From: Syntrophomonas sp. UBA5432
GTDB taxonomy: Bacteria > Bacillota > Syntrophomonadia > Syntrophomonadales > Syntrophomonadaceae
Assembly (NCBI GenBank): GCA_002424365.1
Contig: DIRQ01000053.1
Span: forward strand, 1 to 14,499
DNA: 14,499 nt
Direction: 5' to 3'
Below the pieces are notes generated by a model. That model made no database searches and had not been told where the DNA came from. It saw only the letters and a list, made by a program, of their open reading frames with translations. The stretch's first letter is position 1; every line of letters starts with the position of its first letter. Shown piece by piece: positions 6,151 through 14,433 of this stretch. A program made the position numbers and the translations under genes.

Positions 6151-6951
6151 ATGTTTTTTGGTATTTTCGAAAAAATGCAACAGTGGGATAGCAATTACGA
6201 AGTTCAAAGTCTTTATCAAAGTTATTTTGCTGATCTATATGATAAATTAACGCAAGAGACTAAATATGATTTGGAGTTTTATGACAAACACACAATCTTA
6301 TGTAGGGGGGATATATTAGAGCTTGCTTGTGGTTCGGGAAGGATTCTATTATATCTTGCCAGCAAAGGTTTCAATGTTACGGGAATAGACCTATCAGAGG
6401 ATATGCTTGATATATTGCGCAATAAGCTTTCTCAACAACCTATCGATGTACAATCCCGTATAAAATTGTACTGTGCAGACATGAAAGACTTTTCTTTAAA
6501 TAAGCTATTCGGCTTGATACTGCTACCAGCTACTAGTATCTCGTTATTAAAAAATTATTCCGAAATCGAAATGCTGTTTAAAACAGTACATAAGCACTTA
6601 AGAAAAGATGGTCAATTTATTTTTGACTACCGTGATAATTATTCAAGTACACCTATAACTTATTCACCTCTAATAACCTGGACAGATACAACTCCAAAAA
6701 ATGAGCAAAGAGTTTTAATGGTTCAGGAATGTAATAATTTTCTTGAATCAAAGTCGATAGTTAATTGTTATTCAGAAATAAAATCAAATGGCCGCAAAAA
6801 AAGATTATTTTCCTATTCAGAAAAAGCCATATTTACTTTCGATGGCTTGCAGAAAATAGTCCATAAAACTGGGTTGAAAATAGTTGAAACCCGGGAAATG
6901 ATAATTTATGAAAATGAGAAATTGAAGATAGTAGTTCTTGGAAAGGTTTAA
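6151..6951 (+). CDS. Class I SAM-dependent methyltransferase, candidate N-methylase of the peptide terminus
   Basis: This 266-residue protein contains the class I methyltransferase fold: motif I ILELACGSG (55-63), the acidic Asp80 ending beta-2 in VTGIDLSEDM, and Asp110 in YCADM. The preceding 54 residues form a helical cap region rich in Tyr. In daptides a methyltransferase dimethylates the new terminal amine; this gene follows the dehydrogenase by 35 bases and is the last of the biosynthetic group, so the same role is proposed. The start at 6151 has GGTAGGGG just upstream; an ATG at 6147 is out of frame and terminates quickly. It could instead methylate a small molecule or another peptide position. 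Its composition is as AT-rich as the upstream genes and unlike the transporter genes that follow. Confidence 0.85.
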   Translation: MFFGIFEKMQQWDSNYEVQSLYQSYFADLYDKLTQETKYDLEFYDKHTILCRGDILELACGSGRILLYLASKGFNVTGIDLSEDMLDILRNKLSQQPIDVQSRIKLYCADMKDFSLNKLFGLILLPATSISLLKNYSEIEMLFKTVHKHLRKDGQFIFDYRDNYSSTPITYSPLITWTDTTPKNEQRVLMVQECNNFLESKSIVNCYSEIKSNGRKKRLFSYSEKAIFTFDGLQKIVHKTGLKIVETREMIIYENEKLKIVVLGKV

Positions 6952-6991
6952 TTATTCGGTTGCTCTAACTCGACAACGAGAGGCTGAATAA
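6952..6991 (+). other. Stem-loop directly after the methyltransferase stop codon
   Basis: Beginning right after the TAA, bases 6952-6961 can pair with 6982-6991 in ten positions (seven Watson-Crick, three G-U), and an inner CTCG/CGAG stem closes an ACAA loop (6969-6980). No T-run follows, so I do not call it an intrinsic terminator. It may protect the 3' end of the biosynthetic transcript, slow polymerase, or mark the end of the AT-rich block. Confidence 0.4.
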
Positions 6992-7098
6992 GCATCCGGG
7001 TAAGCGTGTGTATTAAACGTCACTTAATAGATATGTCGTTGGGTGATGGGCAGCTAAAAAGTAGCTTCTTATTATGACAGGAATGCTCTAATTGGGCA

Positions 7099-7127
7099 CG
7101 ACAAATTCAACTGTCGGGGAAGGGGTG
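7099..7127 (+). promoter_or_regulatory. Small hairpin next to the ribosome binding site of the ABC gene
   Basis: CGACA (7099-7103) and TGTCG (7112-7116) form a 5-bp hairpin whose 3' arm abuts the purine-rich GGGGAAGGGGTG (7116-7127) that serves the ATG at 7135. A second short stem AGCTA/TAGCT lies at 7052-7066. No convincing promoter was found in 6992-7134, so whether the transporter is transcribed with the peptide genes cannot be told. Confidence 0.3.
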
Positions 7128-7134
7128 TTTAAAT

Positions 7135-8550
7135 ATGCCATCTCAGGAAGAACTCCTCTTTAGCAATACCAAAAGTAATCAGCAGCTGCGAAATATGCTC
7201 CATGCGTTTTTGGTGATTATGGTAATAGAAATGGTTCTCGCCATAATAATTGTTCATGTTCTAACCACCAGCATATCCAGTTTTTTGATAATATCCGGGG
7301 TAATCGTATTTCTAGAACTATTTTTAGTATTTTATTATATTGCACCGCTATTAAAATCAGCTCATTTGCTGGGGGAAAATGGACTGACTATTCGCCTGGG
7401 CAGATATTTTAAAACAACTATTCCCTGGAAAATGATTGAGAGAATTGAACCGGTATTGGTACAGGTGTCAACCAGGGATACCCTGGGACTTATACTATTC
7501 AGAAAAGATGAAAACTTCTATTGCATGGCAACCAACCAGGGAGCGTATGTAATTTCTTTAAAAAGTCCGGTGCTGGTTAAGGCAAAGGACGAGGATAATC
7601 CCAAGAGTAAAAGAGGCATGGTTACGTCAATATTTATCAATGTTGATGACAGCGAAACATTTGCTAAAGCACTCAAAAGTCACATAACAGATCATGATAC
7701 CAAAGAAGAAAAGACCCAAGAATCTGCGTTGGAAGAAAAAACTCCGGTATTTAGTCCGGATAGTAGCAGGCATTTCGATGCGCCCATCCAGACCCGCACC
7801 GGCATTCCCCTATTGGAGCTGCAAAACATCTCGTATCAATACGGAAATCATAAAGCAGTAGATAACTTGAGCTTAACCGTTCAGAAGGGTGAAATCTTTG
7901 CGCTTTTAGGCCCTAACGGAGCCGGCAAATCCACCACATTGAAAATGTTAACCGGGTTGCTGAAGCCTAAAAACGGGCTCATCCTGCTTGATGGAAAAGA
8001 TATCTGGGCAAAAGGCAGCGAATCCATACGGAAACAAATCGGCTATGTGCCTGACCAACCGATCCTTTATTTTAGGCTCACTGCCAAAGAACATCTCTAC
8101 TATAGTGGAAAGCTATTAGGTTTAAAAGAAACTGTTTTGATGGAGCGAATCAACCATCTGCTGGAGTTGTTTGATCTGGTACCGTACCAGGAGCAAATGA
8201 TTGAAACCTATTCTCAGGGAATGCAAAGGAAGGTTTCGATGTGTCTGGCCTTGATTAACGATCCCCAGCTATTAATTGTTGACGAATTGACCAACGCTTA
8301 TGACGCCAAGACCATCGCGGTAATTAAGAAGATTTTCAAAGAGAGGAAAGCAGCCGGAAAAACTGTGCTTTTCTCTGGCCATGTGATGGCGGTGATGGAG
8401 GAATTGGCCGATTATATCGTTATCATCCAAAAAGGTATTTGCTATGCCTCGGGTACTATGGCAGAATTAACGGCTCAATATGGCAACAGCAACTTGGAGG
8501 ATTTATTCCTGCACCTAACAGATGCCCAAATCAATAACCAGGTGGGATAA
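7135..8550 (+). CDS. ABC transporter ATPase with N-terminal membrane and PH-like domain
   Basis: This 471-residue protein has two parts. Residues about 21-72 form two hydrophobic membrane segments, and about 80-185 resemble a bacterial PH-like domain (IPWKMIERIEPV and following strands); a charged linker leads to an ABC ATPase domain from about 227. Walker A is GPNGAGKST (259-267), the Walker B acidic pair is Asp383-Glu384 and the H-loop His is His416. The signature is SQGMQ (360-364) rather than LSGGQ, and the Walker B follow-on is DELTNAYD rather than DEPTNGLD, so both are non-canonical but probably functional. The domain resembles the ABC-2 (antibiotic or bacteriocin export/immunity) ATPases. 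The permease half is probably the N-terminal part of the next gene, which starts three bases later. Confidence 0.85.
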   Translation: MPSQEELLFSNTKSNQQLRNMLHAFLVIMVIEMVLAIIIVHVLTTSISSFLIISGVIVFLELFLVFYYIAPLLKSAHLLGENGLTIRLGRYFKTTIPWKMIERIEPVLVQVSTRDTLGLILFRKDENFYCMATNQGAYVISLKSPVLVKAKDEDNPKSKRGMVTSIFINVDDSETFAKALKSHITDHDTKEEKTQESALEEKTPVFSPDSSRHFDAPIQTRTGIPLLELQNISYQYGNHKAVDNLSLTVQKGEIFALLGPNGAGKSTTLKMLTGLLKPKNGLILLDGKDIWAKGSESIRKQIGYVPDQPILYFRLTAKEHLYYSGKLLGLKETVLMERINHLLELFDLVPYQEQMIETYSQGMQRKVSMCLALINDPQLLIVDELTNAYDAKTIAVIKKIFKERKAAGKTVLFSGHVMAVMEELADYIVIIQKGICYASGTMAELTAQYGNSNLEDLFLHLTDAQINNQVG

Positions 8551-8553
8551 TCT

Positions 8554-10749
8554 ATGACTTTTAGTACTTTGTTTTATATGAGAATAAAGCAAGGACTTAA
8601 CAGCCTGTTTATCTATTCTAAAAAGGGCTGGGGGCTGGTATTGTTCGAACTTATGGGGTTAATAAGCATTACCTATGCGATAATGTACCGATATTTGTAT
8701 ACCGAGGAAACTTCGCTGATTTTATTCCTGGCTTTTGTTATTTTACTGGGTTATAGCTATTTATCTGCGGAGAAGTACTTGTCGGGTGCGGAAAACCGCT
8801 TCGATTTATTGACAGGAATCCCGGCCAATAAAATAATATGGGCCGTTTACGGGCAAGTCTTTTTGAAAAATGTAAGTGCGGTTTCTTTGTTTCCTTTAAT
8901 TCTAATAGCTGCCACCAAAACCCTTTCACTATGGCTCATACTATTAATGTTTTTGGTCTTCCCCTTTTCCGCCGCTCTGGTCGCCTGCCTGTTCAATATC
9001 TTGATAAACAGGTATTGGAAAAGAATTAGTGGGTTATTTTACCTATTGTTTTCACTTTTGTGGGGCGGGGGTACTGCCGCTATCCTTGTTTTTTTGTTGA
9101 CCGACCATAATCTTTCTTTTACCACACTCAATAATCTTGATACTCTTTTTATCATTCTCACGCTTGGTGCCGTCTCTCTGACCATTCTATTCTTTTCCTT
9201 AATCTTATCAACCTTATGGAAGGAAGCCTATTTACAGAATGACTCAATAAATAAGAATAGACTGCCGTTTATAAGGTTCAGGCAATTTTCCCGCTTCTTC
9301 TCAAACTCTTTTATTGCTAAAGAATGGTTTCTGCTATGGCGCAACTCGGTTACCAAAATACGTCTGGTTGTGTGGGTGGTCTTCATTATTATTTGCAGTT
9401 TTACAGCACTCAGATCATATTTGTATGATCCAACCCTGTTTTTAATTATATCCCTGGTCATATGGCTTTTCTGCTATGGAGAGATGCCAGCGACCGCCTG
9501 GCAGAATGAAGGTGAGCAAAAATCTTTCTATTGGCTTGGTGGGTTCAAACCCGCCCAATTGATTGCCGCCAAAATTGCTGCCTATCTCCCCTTGACGGTA
9601 TTTGGCATATTAACCGCAATATTATTGGGATGGGCGATTCAGTTAAGCTTTTTGGTAATTCTGCAAAGAGTGGGACTAGTTTTTTTGCTGGTTTTGGCAG
9701 CCATTATTATATCTCTCGCGATAGCCTGTTTTGGATATAATGGTTCCAAAAAGCCGGTTAACAGCCCGATTATGGAGCAGGTTCCCTTGACGATAAGTGC
9801 CATTGCAGCTGTCACTATTGAGTTCTTATTCTGTTGTATCGTTTTTTTGCCATTTCACTGGATTCTTCTTTTATCAATAACCATTCCAATGATTTGTCTG
9901 ATTGGACAGGGAATGTGGTTAAGCAGAATTAACTATTCAACGCAACAACCGTACCCTCTGTGCCACGATCATATACCACATAACTATTCAACTGGGAAGG
10001 TTGGATTAGGTGAAAATTCCCAGGAAAGGATGCTGAGCATGGGGCGGGAAGAACTGATTCGATTTGATGGGGTTTCTAAAACTTATGATATGGGTGAGGT
10101 TAAAGTGGAAGCCCTGAAGGAAGCATCCTTTAATGTCTACCGGGGAGAACTAATTGTTATTCTGGGACCTAGCGGCTCTGGGAAGAGTACCTTGCTTAAC
10201 CTTATAGGGGGGATGGACACTCCGACCAGCGGACACATATATTTTGGCAGGAAGAACCTGAGTAAAGCCCAGTTCAAGGATTTGGCCCTGTACCGTCGTC
10301 GCGCTGTTGGCTTTGTTTTTCAATTCTATAATCTGATCCCTGATCTAACTGCTTATGAAAATGTAGCATTGGCAGCCGAACTGGTCAATAATCCTATGTC
10401 AGTAGAGGAGGTACTGGAAAAAGTCGGACTTAAGGACCGTTGCCGTCATTTTCCCTCGCAATTAAGCGGAGGCGAACAACAGCGGGTGGCTATTGCCCGG
10501 GCACTGGTGAAAAGGCCTCAGTTGCTTTTGTGCGATGAACCCACCGGCGCGTTGGATGACCAGACCGGTAAAATGCTACTGGGATTATTGACCCGGATTA
10601 GCTGCGAAGAAGAAACCACCATTATTATTGTCACCCATAACACCAGTATTGGACAGATTGCTGATCGTACGCTCAGGATGCGTAGCGGTCAAATAGTGAA
10701 AATAACTGAGAATGAGCACCCCTTATCTTCGGAAAGGATCGAGTGGTAA
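8554..10749 (+). CDS. Fused ABC-2-like permease and MacB/LolD-type ABC ATPase
   Basis: The first roughly 470 of 731 residues are very hydrophobic, with about ten or eleven predicted membrane segments, and look like an ABC-2-type permease that would pair with the preceding ATPase. After a polar linker (about 470-495), the C-terminal 236 residues are a complete MacB/LolD-type ATPase: Walker A GPSGSGKST (538-546), Q-loop in GFVFQFYNLIP, signature LSGGEQ (637-642), Walker B LLLCDEP with Asp661 and Glu662, and the H-loop in VTHN. That ATPase belongs functionally with the FtsX-like permease that follows. Such units are normally separate genes. An in-frame ATG at 10039 preceded by AGGAAAGG (10022-10029) could also yield the free ATPase. 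The annotation of each half is strong; whether one or two products are made is open. Confidence 0.85.
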   Translation: MTFSTLFYMRIKQGLNSLFIYSKKGWGLVLFELMGLISITYAIMYRYLYTEETSLILFLAFVILLGYSYLSAEKYLSGAENRFDLLTGIPANKIIWAVYGQVFLKNVSAVSLFPLILIAATKTLSLWLILLMFLVFPFSAALVACLFNILINRYWKRISGLFYLLFSLLWGGGTAAILVFLLTDHNLSFTTLNNLDTLFIILTLGAVSLTILFFSLILSTLWKEAYLQNDSINKNRLPFIRFRQFSRFFSNSFIAKEWFLLWRNSVTKIRLVVWVVFIIICSFTALRSYLYDPTLFLIISLVIWLFCYGEMPATAWQNEGEQKSFYWLGGFKPAQLIAAKIAAYLPLTVFGILTAILLGWAIQLSFLVILQRVGLVFLLVLAAIIISLAIACFGYNGSKKPVNSPIMEQVPLTISAIAAVTIEFLFCCIVFLPFHWILLLSITIPMICLIGQGMWLSRINYSTQQPYPLCHDHIPHNYSTGKVGLGENSQERMLSMGREELIRFDGVSKTYDMGEVKVEALKEASFNVYRGELIVILGPSGSGKSTLLNLIGGMDTPTSGHIYFGRKNLSKAQFKDLALYRRRAVGFVFQFYNLIPDLTAYENVALAAELVNNPMSVEEVLEKVGLKDRCRHFPSQLSGGEQQRVAIARALVKRPQLLLCDEPTGALDDQTGKMLLGLLTRISCEEETTIIIVTHNTSIGQIADRTLRMRSGQIVKITENEHPLSSERIEW
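10022..10041 (+). promoter_or_regulatory. Internal ribosome binding site and start for a free ATPase domain
   Basis: AGGAAAGG at 10022-10029 lies nine bases before an in-frame ATG at 10039, exactly where the membrane/linker part ends and the MacB-type ATPase (MGREELIRFDGVSKTY) begins. Translation from here would give a 236-residue ATPase ending at 10749, the usual length of that family. Another in-frame ATG at 10030 touches the purine tract and is too close. Confidence 0.45.
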
Positions 10750-13127
10750 TGACGACCCTGAGCCATAAATTATGGCGTACTATTAAAAGTACCCGGGGGC
10801 AGTTTATTGCCCTGGTTATTATCGTTACCTTGGGGGTCATGGTCTACAACGGAATGGGAACTGCTTTTGACAATCTTAGCCGTGCCCAACAAACCTTTTA
10901 CCAGGAGGAAAACTTTGCAGACTATTACTTCCAGGTGGTAAAAGCACCGGCTTTCATTAGTAACAAAATCGAAGCTATTGCCGGTGTACGCAAAGCCAGT
11001 GGGAGAATTCAATGTGATGTGCCCCTGGTCAAGGAAGACAATAAACGAGCTGTTGGCCGCATCACTTCCTATGCATTGCCTATGGACGGGGAAGTCAACC
11101 GGCTGCGCCTTTTAAGTGGCAGGTTGTTTACGACCCGGACTTCGGGATCAGGCATTGAAGTCCTGATCGATCCTCAATATGCGGCCGCCAATAGTATCAA
11201 TGTCGGCGATATCATTACGATTATTGCGGCTGGTAAAAAAGTGAATTTGCGAGTAGTGGGAACTGCTACCAGTCCGGAATTTATTATTAATGCTCTTGAT
11301 GCGTCTAATATAATGCCTGATCCTGAGACTTTTGGCATAATTATGATGGCCACTGAACAAGCGGAACGGATTCTTGATATGTCTGGTCAAGTCAACCAGA
11401 TCGCCGTAAAACTAGATCCTGGAACCAATGAGGAAATAGTACGGCAAAAAGCAGAGGCACTGCTCCAAAGCTATGGCAATATCGTAAGCTATCCCCGCAA
11501 GGATCAGCTCAGCCATTTTATGCTGCAAGCTGAACTGGAAGGTCTTAAAATCAATTCCCTTTATATACCTTTGCTCCTTCTTTTAATAGCAGCGGGAATC
11601 CAATCTCTTATTCTAAACCGTCTCATTAAATCACAAAGACTCCAGATTGGCGTTATGAAAGCCCTGGGTTATGATGACCGGAAAATCATCGGTCATTATA
11701 CTGGCTATGCTCTATGTGTCAGTCTGCTAGGTTGCCTGTTGGGAATTGCCCTGGGAATACTGCTGGCTTCACTTTTGTCTCAAGTCTACAGCCAGTTTTT
11801 TAATCTCCCCCGAACCATCGGGGGCCTCAGCCTAAAAACCGTGTTTTATAGCGTTATCTTGTGTTTAACAACGGGAACGGTTTCAGGTTTTCTGGCAACC
11901 CGTTCCGTAATCCGGATTCATCCGGCAGAAGCGATGCGGCCGGAAGCACCTGCTGCAGGTAACCAGATATTCCTGGAAAAGTGGTCGCCTTTATGGCGTA
12001 AATTAAGCAGCAATTGGAAAATGAGCCTGCGCTCCGTTTTCCGCAACCGATCCCGTTTCGTGGTTATGGTGCTGGGGGTGATGAGTGCGGTAATACTGCT
12101 CATTTTTGCTTTCTTTAATAATGATGCGGTTGATTATATTCTTAATCGTAATTTTCAAGAAATAAACCGCTACGATTATATAGTACATTTTACTGAACCG
12201 ATTAAATATAGTGAAATTACATACTGGCGACAATGGGAAGAGGTCTACCAACTGGAGCCTTTACTGGAACTGCCGGTGAAAACTGTTTATAGCGATAAAA
12301 GCGTGGATGATCTTATTATAGGCATGGCTACCGATGGTAGCTTAAAACGCGTGCTCAATGAAACAGGTGAACACTTGCTGATTCCGGAAGAGGGGGTGCT
12401 GATTGGTCGCCGAACTGCTCAAAAATTAGGTGTCAAGATCAGTGATAAGGTTAACATTGAAACCAAACTGGGGATTGGGCCACTCAATAAAGCGGAATTG
12501 TCGGTGCTGGGAATAAATGATCAGTTAACGGGTTCGGGGTCCTATGTCTCTTTAGCCACTGCCAATCGTATATTGGGAGAAAGCCAGGTCATCAGTTCGG
12601 TGATGTTTCGGGCCAACCAGGGAAACATGGCAGATCTGGAAAAGCGTTTAAAGGCAATGCCTAACGTCAGTTCCATAACGAGTCGAGAGCAGGAACTCCA
12701 AAGTTATTACACTATGATGGATACAACGATCTATTTTATAGGAGTGACAATATTTCTTTCGGCTTTATTAGGCCTGGTAATTGTTTATAATTCATCTATT
12801 ATGACTTTTTATGAACGCAAACGCGAGCTTGCTTCCTTAATAGTTATGGGTTACTCACAGTTAGAAGTCGTAAGCTTGCTTAGAAAAGAAACCTGGATTC
12901 AGGCAGCAGTTGGGACAATTCTGGGTTTGCCAGCGGGTAAATGGTTGGGTACAGCCTATGTAGCCAGTGTTAGCACCGACCTTTACAGTCTGCCAGTCAT
13001 TATTTATCCACGCAGCTACTTGCTGGCAGTGATTGCAGCAATTCTGTTTGTGTCAATGGGACAGTTTCTAGCAGCACGTAAGATAGAGCAGCTGAATATG
13101 GTGGAAGTCTTGAAAAACCGTGAATAG
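10749..13127 (+). CDS. FtsX/MacB-type ABC permease with two FtsX modules
   Basis: This 792-residue membrane protein has the four-plus-four layout of long FtsX-like permeases: one N-terminal membrane segment (about 19-36), a large extracytoplasmic domain, three segments (about 268-290, 319-345, 361-383) ending in the typical RIHPAEAMRPE, then a second module with a segment at about 436-456, another outer domain, and three final segments (658-682, 714-733, 757-776) ending in MVEVLKNRE. It should pair with the MacB/LolD-type ATPase fused to the preceding permease. Such permeases move peptides, lipoproteins or drugs by mechanotransmission rather than through a channel. ATG 10749 (TAATG overlap with the previous stop, GGAAAGGA ten bases upstream) is preferred over a GTG at 10743. 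Confidence 0.85.
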   Translation: MTTLSHKLWRTIKSTRGQFIALVIIVTLGVMVYNGMGTAFDNLSRAQQTFYQEENFADYYFQVVKAPAFISNKIEAIAGVRKASGRIQCDVPLVKEDNKRAVGRITSYALPMDGEVNRLRLLSGRLFTTRTSGSGIEVLIDPQYAAANSINVGDIITIIAAGKKVNLRVVGTATSPEFIINALDASNIMPDPETFGIIMMATEQAERILDMSGQVNQIAVKLDPGTNEEIVRQKAEALLQSYGNIVSYPRKDQLSHFMLQAELEGLKINSLYIPLLLLLIAAGIQSLILNRLIKSQRLQIGVMKALGYDDRKIIGHYTGYALCVSLLGCLLGIALGILLASLLSQVYSQFFNLPRTIGGLSLKTVFYSVILCLTTGTVSGFLATRSVIRIHPAEAMRPEAPAAGNQIFLEKWSPLWRKLSSNWKMSLRSVFRNRSRFVVMVLGVMSAVILLIFAFFNNDAVDYILNRNFQEINRYDYIVHFTEPIKYSEITYWRQWEEVYQLEPLLELPVKTVYSDKSVDDLIIGMATDGSLKRVLNETGEHLLIPEEGVLIGRRTAQKLGVKISDKVNIETKLGIGPLNKAELSVLGINDQLTGSGSYVSLATANRILGESQVISSVMFRANQGNMADLEKRLKAMPNVSSITSREQELQSYYTMMDTTIYFIGVTIFLSALLGLVIVYNSSIMTFYERKRELASLIVMGYSQLEVVSLLRKETWIQAAVGTILGLPAGKWLGTAYVASVSTDLYSLPVIIYPRSYLLAVIAAILFVSMGQFLAARKIEQLNMVEVLKNRE

Positions 13128-13139
13128 GGGATGGAGAGC

Positions 13140-14294
13140 ATGAAAAAGAAACTTTGGATTTTCGGTGGAGCAGCTGTGGTTATCATTTTACTCATTGCGT
13201 CTACCGTAACAAGAGAACAGCCGGTAGAAGTGGTGCAAGTTGAACTGGATGCGATACGCATCTGGGTAGAGGATACTGCTTATGTGCAAGCCAAAGATGA
13301 AGTGGTGGTAGAGGCCTCCCAGAGCGGCAGAATTATTAAGATAGCCGTTGAAGTTGGAGAAAAGGTGACGACCGGTCAGGAATTGCTGATCATGGAGAAT
13401 CTGGATATGCAATACCAACAGGACGAATTGGCAGTGCAAATAGAGCAGCTCCAGGGTCAATTAGCGAGCGGCCAAATTGCCCTGGAGCAATACCATCTGG
13501 ACCTGGAGGAAGGGCAAAAAAAACTGCAACGCGATAAAGAGCTTTTCCAGGCCGGAGCAATCGCTAAGGCAGAATATGAAGCCAGTGTTCAAAAAAGGCT
13601 TAGCTTGCAAAAGGTCGTACAAAAGCAGGAAGTGCTCCTGCAGTCTTTGAACCGGCAACTTGCTCAACAAAGCGCTCTATATAATGATGTGGAGAAACGT
13701 AATCAACAACTGGTTATAAAAAGTCCACAAACAGGAACTATCCTGGATTTGCCGGCTAAAAAGGAGCAAGCCGTTGCCGCTGGCAACGAGCTGGTTCAGA
13801 TCGGAGCCGAAGGGGTATTGGAGCTTAAAGCCGAGCTGTTAAGCGATGACATGTCAGCTGTAAAAATTGGGCAAAAGGTGGAAATTACTGCTCCGGTATT
13901 GGGAGATCAGGTTCTGCACGGAAAGGTAAGTAAAATTTTTCCTCGAGCCTACGAAAAAACTTCCGCGCTGGGGGTAATTCAACGCCGGGTGCCAGTGCTT
14001 ATCTCATTGCCGGAAAATGAACTTTTAAAACCGGGTTATGAAGTACAGGTGAAAATCGAGACCCAAAGCAAAAACAATGTGGTTGTATTGCCTCGTACTG
14101 CCGTCCGGGTAAATGCACAAGGCCGGAATGAAGTGCTGGTCGTTGAAGCAGGAAGAATCCGGCATGTTACCGTGCAGACCGGACTGAAAAATCAGGAACT
14201 GGTCGAAATCAGCAGCGGCCTAAAAGCAGGTCAGACCGTGGTACGAGATGCCAGCACGAATATTAAAGAAAATACCCGCGTAAAGATTAAGTAG
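13140..14294 (+). CDS. HlyD/MacA-type periplasmic adaptor (membrane fusion protein)
   Basis: This roughly 384-residue protein has an N-terminal membrane anchor (about 5-21), a split lipoyl/barrel-sandwich domain (first half about 55-85 with ASQSGRIIKIAVEVGEKV; second half about 195-225 with IKSPQTGTILDLP), a long Gln/Leu-rich coiled coil between them (about 92-190), a beta-barrel domain and a membrane-proximal C-terminal domain (GLKAGQTVV near the end). Adaptors of this type work with MacB-like permeases, here the preceding gene, 12 bases away. The start could be ATG 13131 or 13140; I chose 13140 because AGGGG at 13126-13130 is at workable spacing for it and touches the other. In a monoderm it would act on the outer cell surface; in a diderm it would connect to an outer-membrane channel. 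Confidence 0.9.
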   Translation: MKKKLWIFGGAAVVIILLIASTVTREQPVEVVQVELDAIRIWVEDTAYVQAKDEVVVEASQSGRIIKIAVEVGEKVTTGQELLIMENLDMQYQQDELAVQIEQLQGQLASGQIALEQYHLDLEEGQKKLQRDKELFQAGAIAKAEYEASVQKRLSLQKVVQKQEVLLQSLNRQLAQQSALYNDVEKRNQQLVIKSPQTGTILDLPAKKEQAVAAGNELVQIGAEGVLELKAELLSDDMSAVKIGQKVEITAPVLGDQVLHGKVSKIFPRAYEKTSALGVIQRRVPVLISLPENELLKPGYEVQVKIETQSKNNVVVLPRTAVRVNAQGRNEVLVVEAGRIRHVTVQTGLKNQELVEISSGLKAGQTVVRDASTNIKENTRVKIK

Positions 14295-14433
14295 TGCTAA
14301 AAGAGCATCACAGTATATAAGTATCTGGATATGACCCCAGAAGAAATGGAACAGATTTTAGAAAATCGAAAAACCAGAACCTTTGTGCAGTAATGGAGAT
14401 GTTTCACAAGAGAGGGCTGTGAGGGATTGACCG
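14295..14433 (+). other. Gap between adaptor gene and next gene
   Basis: I see no confident gene or terminator here. A weak stem GTGCT/AGCAT follows the adaptor stop without a T-run. An open stretch at 14301-14393, reading KYLDMTPEEMEQILENRK in part, looks protein-like but lacks a ribosome site and may be a remnant. Confidence 0.3.

Noticed and set aside
6952..6991. Intrinsic terminator after the methyltransferase
   Set aside because: A stable stem is present but no T-run follows, so it is reported only as a stem-loop.
14331..14393. 20-codon ORF MTPEEMEQILENRKTR...
   Set aside because: There is no ribosome site and the reading frame is open upstream without a start; at best a remnant, noted in the gap entry.
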